Origin: an uncultured Methanomethylovorans sp.
Lineage (GTDB): Archaea; Halobacteriota; Methanosarcinia; Methanosarcinales; Methanosarcinaceae
NCBI GenBank assembly: GCA_937968035.1
Contig: CALBTS010000148.1
Coordinates: 1-11,306 of the forward strand
DNA: 11,306 bases
Reading direction: 5' to 3'
A program made the translations under genes and the position numbers. This document shows positions 7,357-11,306 of the stretch, piece after piece (positions within the stretch are counted from its first letter, which is position 1; each line of letters begins with the position of its first letter). The notes under the pieces are model-generated. The model was not told the origin of the DNA. It saw only the letters and a list, made by a program, of their open reading frames with translations, and did not search any database.

Positions 7357-8403
7357 TTATTTAGAAAGTTTTGATTGAAAATTGACACCTTGTTTAAGAT
7401 AAGTCATTAATAATATTACTGTAAGAAGTGTTAAAAATAAACCAAAGATACTCCAACCTAAAGTATCGTATAATCCGTGAATAAATGCTGGCAAACCTAT
7501 TGCCAATGAATATAGAGACAAACGATATTTAGGATATAGATTTGCAAAAGCAATGAAATAACCAGAAATACCTGCCCAAGTCGCATGTAAAAAAGGTAAA
7601 CTTGTTAGTCTAGCAATATTCATAAAAAATGCATTTGAATAATCTAACTGAGTATTTACTGTCATTTGATACTGAACACCTTCAAAAACGCCAAATGCTA
7701 TACCACTCATGAGTCCATAGAAAACTAAAGTTTGTGGTATTATTGGTGTTTTCGTTTGTTTGACAATAAGAAATAAAGGTATTGCCTTTACCAGTTCTTC
7801 TATAAAACCAACTCCAAAAACAAATCCCAAAAATCTAGTTACAATTGAACTACTATCTGTCCAATTATATAGAAAATTAATAATTGGCCATTGAGGTAAT
7901 GATAAAATATTCCATAAGAAAAATACGCAAAATTGAAGGCCAAAAAATAACAATACAGTTTGTTCTATTTTAACTTGATTCGTTTTAAAAAAATAGAAGA
8001 AAAACAAGCCCCAAATTGCAGAAAAATATAATGATATTGTATAAAAAGTTATATACGGAATAAATGAAAATCTTATTAAAAAAGCAGGACTTAAACCCAA
8101 AATTGCCAAAATTATTAACCTTGTATCTTTTAAAAATGCTTTGCGTGAGAATAAATCATTAGGTAATATCAATTCTCGTCCAATATCCTTTAATTGTGAA
8201 AATAAATTACCGGCATGTTTAATTTTTAGGAGAGTATTACTTGCCTTGACAATTGACCGAACTGTTGTTTTGTTGTGTGGTGTGTTTTCATAAAAAGCAC
8301 CGTCTGTAAGCAATACTTTACCATCCTCAATGTATTTTGCTAATACATTGAGCTCATAAGGCCCAAATTGTGCATTATTCCTTATTACAAAAATTCTGTT
8401 CAT
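7357..8403 (-). CDS. PrsW-type intramembrane protease with N-terminal GYF-like domain
   Basis: The 348-residue product starts with a soluble GYF_2-like module: FVIRNNAQFGPYELNVLAKY (5-24), EDGKVLLTDGAFYE (26-39). About eight hydrophobic segments follow from residue 95 onward. PrsW-family active-site motifs are visible: GFIEELVKAIPL (199-210) with Glu202, Glu203 and Lys206; FGVFEGVQY (237-245) with Glu241; FLHATWAG (271-278) with His273; and FIHGLYDTLG (307-316) with His309 and Asp313. PrsW of Bacillus cleaves a membrane anti-sigma factor, and the family belongs to the CPBP/glutamic-type intramembrane protease group. Its ATG overlaps the kinase stop as ATGA, so translation is probably coupled. 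Inference: the GYF-like module offers a cytoplasmic peptide- or partner-binding site through which the phospho-switch reaches the membrane protease. The substrate is unknown; no anti-sigma factor is in view. Confidence 0.85.
   Translation of the reverse strand: MNRIFVIRNNAQFGPYELNVLAKYIEDGKVLLTDGAFYENTPHNKTTVRSIVKASNTLLKIKHAGNLFSQLKDIGRELILPNDLFSRKAFLKDTRLIILAILGLSPAFLIRFSFIPYITFYTISLYFSAIWGLFFFYFFKTNQVKIEQTVLLFFGLQFCVFFLWNILSLPQWPIINFLYNWTDSSSIVTRFLGFVFGVGFIEELVKAIPLFLIVKQTKTPIIPQTLVFYGLMSGIAFGVFEGVQYQMTVNTQLDYSNAFFMNIARLTSLPFLHATWAGISGYFIAFANLYPKYRLSLYSLAIGLPAFIHGLYDTLGWSIFGLFLTLLTVILLMTYLKQGVNFQSKLSK
8400..8403 (-). other. ATGA stop/start overlap between kinase and PrsW genes
   Basis: The minus strand reads ATGA, holding the ATG of the PrsW gene (8403-8401) and the TGA of the kinase gene (8402-8400). 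Such overlaps usually couple translation and point to matched expression of the two products. Confidence 0.9.
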
Positions 8404-9896
8404 GCCTTCACTAATTGTACTAATATTAATCTCCCGCCATCTTCTTTTGATAAAAGAATTTTTTTTCCTTCTGACAGTTCAACAGCTTCGCCAATTTCAA
8501 TTTTTTTATCAATATCTTTATCGTACATACTTGTAAGCTTTCTATTTATTAGTATCCATTTACCATTATGGAAATGAAAGTCACCTACTGGAATTTTTTG
8601 TTCAGGGGTTGTTTTTTCATTAGCATTTACAAAACGATTTACATGCCACATATATAAAAGTTGCTTATTATAAACCATCAATCTGTAGTTCTCTGGTTTA
8701 AAAACACCAACCTTGGGTGAATAATATAAATTTAAAACTGGCAACTGCCCCTTATATTCAGTACCGCAAAATGGACATTTTGGTTTTGTAGAGTTGTCAA
8801 AAACGAACCATTTGTGCCAGCAGTTAGGATTTTGACATGGTTGCATTAAATCTACAGTTTTTAACAATGCCTGTTCCCATTCATCAGCAGTTGGCCGAAT
8901 ATCTGGATTTTGTAAACCATCAATGAAAGACTTATTAAATAGTTCTTTTAAATATGGCCCACAAACAGAGTAAGGAATCTTAACAGGGTCACCTTGTGGT
9001 AACTGACTTGGATGTAACTGGTCAACTTTTACTCTGTTGCTTTTATCTGTCGGATGCTCAACAAATAGTGCTTTTATACCCATCGAAAGCTCTTCGTCCT
9101 TAGCCGAATCTAAATCATTAACTTTTCCACCTCTTAAAGGATGACGATATAACAAATACATATAAATCATTACAGCTAAAGCATGTCTATCTGTCTTTAT
9201 ACTAGGCAACTTACGTCCATTATCTGTAATTGGGAGATGCTTTGTTGAAATTACTTCTGGTGCGATAAAATCAGGAGTGCCCAATACATCAGGAGGATAT
9301 TTACCAGGAACCACTAATCCATCAATGTCAATTATTGCTGCTTGCCCAGTAGTTGGGTCAACTAATACATTTTTATATGATAAATCAGAGTGAGCCAAAC
9401 CAGCAGCATGAAGTCTTTTAACTGCACGACTAATTCTAATACAAATTTGAAAATATTTAAACCAATCTCCCTTTTCTTCAGGGGCTAAAAATTTGTTTAA
9501 ATTTTTAGCGGAAGCATACCATTTACCTTCTTTTTCCTTTCCTTTAATTCCTAAAAAATCATTATTTATAGAACCTTTTTTGAAAAAGAATTGCTTTTGA
9601 TATGTAGGGCAAGTCAGTCCAAGTTTGCCATTGTATTCAACTATTTTAGTTGGCCAGCAATATAAATCTTTCCAATATTCACCACCTGCTTGGTTGAAAA
9701 TATTTTCCCTGTATTTCCCTGTAATGTTCTGTAAGCGGTCCTTTGCATTGAAATCCTGTTTATCCCTAAAAAACGCTACAACATAGCTTTTGTCAGGGCT
9801 AAAATAGACATCCTTCATACCTCCGGCACCTATCATTTCATCAACAAATTCAACTTTCGAACCGTCTGTTGCTGTAATTTTTATTGTTTTCGCCAT
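8400..9896 (-). CDS. Ser/Thr-kinase-like protein with C-terminal zinc ribbon and FHA-like tail
   Basis: The 498 residues show a protein-kinase fold: glycine loop IGAGGMKDVYF (22-32), catalytic loop HSDLSYKNVL (169-178) with Asp171 and Asn176, metal-binding Asp in DIDG (190-193), APE at 212-214, and TDRHALAVMIY (235-245). The canonical beta-3 lysine is not obvious; the region reads SYVVAFFRDKQD. A four-cysteine zinc ribbon follows (Cys354, Cys359, Cys374, Cys377), then a beta-rich region (about 390-498) whose VELSEGKKILLS and GGRLILVQLV resemble a degenerate FHA-like sandwich. Kinases with a C-terminal zinc ribbon next to a PP2C phosphatase are the kinase arm of the TerY-type triad known from comparative genomics. 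It starts 2 bp after the phosphatase stop and overlaps the PrsW gene by 4 bp. Likely substrates are the missing VWA partner or the PrsW protein. Fold and zinc ribbon are secure; the FHA call is tentative. Confidence 0.87.
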   Translation of the reverse strand: MAKTIKITATDGSKVEFVDEMIGAGGMKDVYFSPDKSYVVAFFRDKQDFNAKDRLQNITGKYRENIFNQAGGEYWKDLYCWPTKIVEYNGKLGLTCPTYQKQFFFKKGSINNDFLGIKGKEKEGKWYASAKNLNKFLAPEEKGDWFKYFQICIRISRAVKRLHAAGLAHSDLSYKNVLVDPTTGQAAIIDIDGLVVPGKYPPDVLGTPDFIAPEVISTKHLPITDNGRKLPSIKTDRHALAVMIYMYLLYRHPLRGGKVNDLDSAKDEELSMGIKALFVEHPTDKSNRVKVDQLHPSQLPQGDPVKIPYSVCGPYLKELFNKSFIDGLQNPDIRPTADEWEQALLKTVDLMQPCQNPNCWHKWFVFDNSTKPKCPFCGTEYKGQLPVLNLYYSPKVGVFKPENYRLMVYNKQLLYMWHVNRFVNANEKTTPEQKIPVGDFHFHNGKWILINRKLTSMYDKDIDKKIEIGEAVELSEGKKILLSKEDGGRLILVQLVKA

Positions 9897-9898
9897 AA

Positions 9899-11261
9899 TT
9901 AAAATAGTATTGCTATTGTCCTGTCATCATGATTGCCCGGCGACCAAAAGTCTAACCAATTTAATAATTGGTCTGCTGAAACTTCGTTATCATCCGAAAA
10001 ATCAACTTCATTTGATAGGTCTTTCCATAGTTCATTCCATTTTTCAACTTTCAATAAATTTGCATCTGTTTCAAATTTAGGGTCAGTAATTCCATCTGTC
10101 ATTAATATCAAAGCGGTAAAATCGTCAACTATATCGAATCTTAAACGTCTGTATAATTCAGTGGGCTGAGTTATTTCTGACATTGTTAAAAATCGCGTTT
10201 GTCCCGCATATTCTCCTCCATCTGATTCCCCTAAGACCTTAAGAAACTGGGTTTCTTCATTGTAAATACCAATGCCACCATCACCAACCCAAAAAGCACC
10301 TACAAACCAACCAAATTTGAATTTTTTACATATTGACACTATTAAAGTGGTTGCATAATCTTTTAAGGGCTTATTAGCCAATTTTGATTCTTCTTCAATA
10401 TTTTTCAATGCTTTAAAAACAGCATTGCCAAGTATTTTATAAAGATTATCGCCCATCCTTTTTCTTTTACCATCGGATTTGTCAGAGCTAAAATCTTTAA
10501 TTTGATGTTCAAAATCCTTTACTGTATTATTAATCATTGACTGGCAAACATCAACAACTGTTCTACAAGCTATTTCTGAACCTTTCCTTGATGCCTTTGC
10601 TGAACCTGCACCATCGGCAACTGTCATAATATACCAATCATGCTCTTTTATGTAGTGTAATGCAAAATCATCATCTCTTGGTTTGCCTTCCTGTGCATGT
10701 GAGCGACCTCTTTGGCTTGCAGCAACCATATCTTTTTTAGCCGTTTTTTTTGTACCAAAAAGATTAGAAGTAGATTCAACTTTAACAAAGCATTTAGCAC
10801 TATCAGGCTTATAATATTCAATATCGTTAGGTGTTGGAATATTTTTCCAAAGCGATTTAGGGTCTGGATTTATTATAAATGTAATTTGTCTTTCAAAAAT
10901 TGGCTTTCCATCTGACCAATCGTTTCTTTTAATTTTTAGCTTTATTTTATGGTCTCCTGCTACTATTGGTTTTCCTTTAATTTCATTTATATCTGAAGCA
11001 AATGCTAAACCAATTGCCTCTAATCCTTCAAACCAATAATCTCCAATGTCCGCTAAACCAAGTTCCTCAATTTTAAAAGGGTAGCAGTAATCTTGGTTTA
11101 CTTTTCCATTTGGAATGATTATACTTTTATTCTTTATTTGTAACTCAAAGGAGCTAGTATTTTTGTCTTTAATTTGTTCAATTTTTTCGGGTTCTGATTT
11201 AATTTCATTTTCGTCTTTCAGAGTATTTGCTCCTTGAGTTAAAATAGATTCATTGCTGACG
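9899..11261 (-). CDS. PP2C-type protein phosphatase with N-terminal Ig-like region, N-terminus cut off
   Basis: The phosphatase frame stays open to the insert edge, giving at least 453 residues. The first in-window ATG (10729) is residue 178 and is probably internal. Residues about 36-133 are beta-rich, with NGKVNQDYCYPF, GLEAIGLAF and FIINPDPKSLWKNIP, resembling a putative Ig-like domain. The PP2C domain follows: RGRSHAQEGKPRDDDF (184-199), the metal motif VADGAGSAKASRKGSEIA, FWVGDGGIGIY, LILMTDGITDP and NHDDRTIAIL near the end. This DGxGS form of PP2C occurs next to zinc-ribbon kinases and VWA proteins. It would dephosphorylate what the neighbouring kinase modifies. It ends with TAA 2 bp before the kinase ATG. 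An acidic, lysine-rich linker (about 1-35) precedes the Ig-like part. What lies further N-terminal, perhaps another domain, cannot be known here. Confidence 0.87.
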
Positions 11262-11306
11262 AGATCGGAAGAGCGTCGTGTAGGGAAAGAGTGTAGATCT
11301 CGGTGG
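11262..11306 (-). other. Illumina P5/TruSeq adapter, inverted copy (technical sequence)
   Basis: Starting AGATCGGAAGAGCGTCGTGT, these 45 bases are the reverse complement of the read-1 adapter plus part of P5, with no difference from the adapter as I know it. The same adapter at both ends points to one PCR-amplified long fragment, as in synthetic long-read libraries. The biological insert ends at 11261. Confidence 0.98.

Noticed and set aside
7341..7360. AT-only inverted repeat after the PrsW gene as terminator
   Set aside because: A six-pair all-AT stem is too weak, and such matches are expected by chance here.
10712..10915. Plus-strand open frame of 67 codons
   Set aside because: Antisense to the continuous phosphatase/Ig-like reading frame.
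1..11306. CRISPR array, tRNA, rRNA, integron attC sites or replication origin
   Set aside because: No regularly spaced repeats, cloverleaf, rRNA core or integrase/attC pattern was seen on reading both strands.

Overview
The window is one amplified fragment with an Illumina P5/TruSeq-type adapter at each end, in inverted orientation (1-55 and 11262-11306). The biological insert is therefore about 56-11261, and both end genes are cut by the fragment ends, not by biology. Low GC, A-rich start regions without Shine-Dalgarno sequences, TAnnTTTG promoter-like boxes and the protein families present suggest a member of the Bacteroidota. This is a phylum-level inference; no rRNA, tRNA or other marker gene is present.

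Every supported gene lies on the minus strand, so transcription runs from right to left. (A) 11261-7357 is a tight three-gene operon. It encodes a PP2C-type phosphatase with an upstream Ig-like region (N-terminus missing), a Ser/Thr-kinase-like protein with a C-terminal zinc ribbon and a beta-rich tail, and a GYF-like/PrsW-type intramembrane protease. The genes are 2 bp apart and then overlap by ATGA. Phosphatase plus zinc-ribbon kinase is the core of the TerY-type 'phosphorylation triad', so a VWA protein may lie just beyond the right edge. (B) 7235-4840 holds four small, mostly unrecognised genes: two predicted membrane proteins, a YbjN-like protein and a secreted two-domain protein. (C) 4742-3380 is a two-gene unit: an unknown 172-residue protein and a secreted endonuclease/exonuclease/phosphatase-fold protein interrupted by one in-frame TAG after its signal peptide. 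(D) 2882-3379 is non-coding and repeat-bearing; a 23-bp direct repeat resembles an IS21-type terminus. (E) 2881-56 is a two-gene candidate defence operon: a DUF2971/AbiGi-like protein followed by an RloC-like zinc-hook ABC-ATPase/tRNA anticodon nuclease whose last residues are lost at the left edge.

The two units of most interest are A (soluble phospho-switch physically coupled to an intramembrane protease) and E (RloC-like nuclease with a DUF2971-like partner, without a restriction-modification system in view). GC content changes visibly near 3.3-3.4 kb, where the repeat region separates E from C, which fits a mosaic accessory region.
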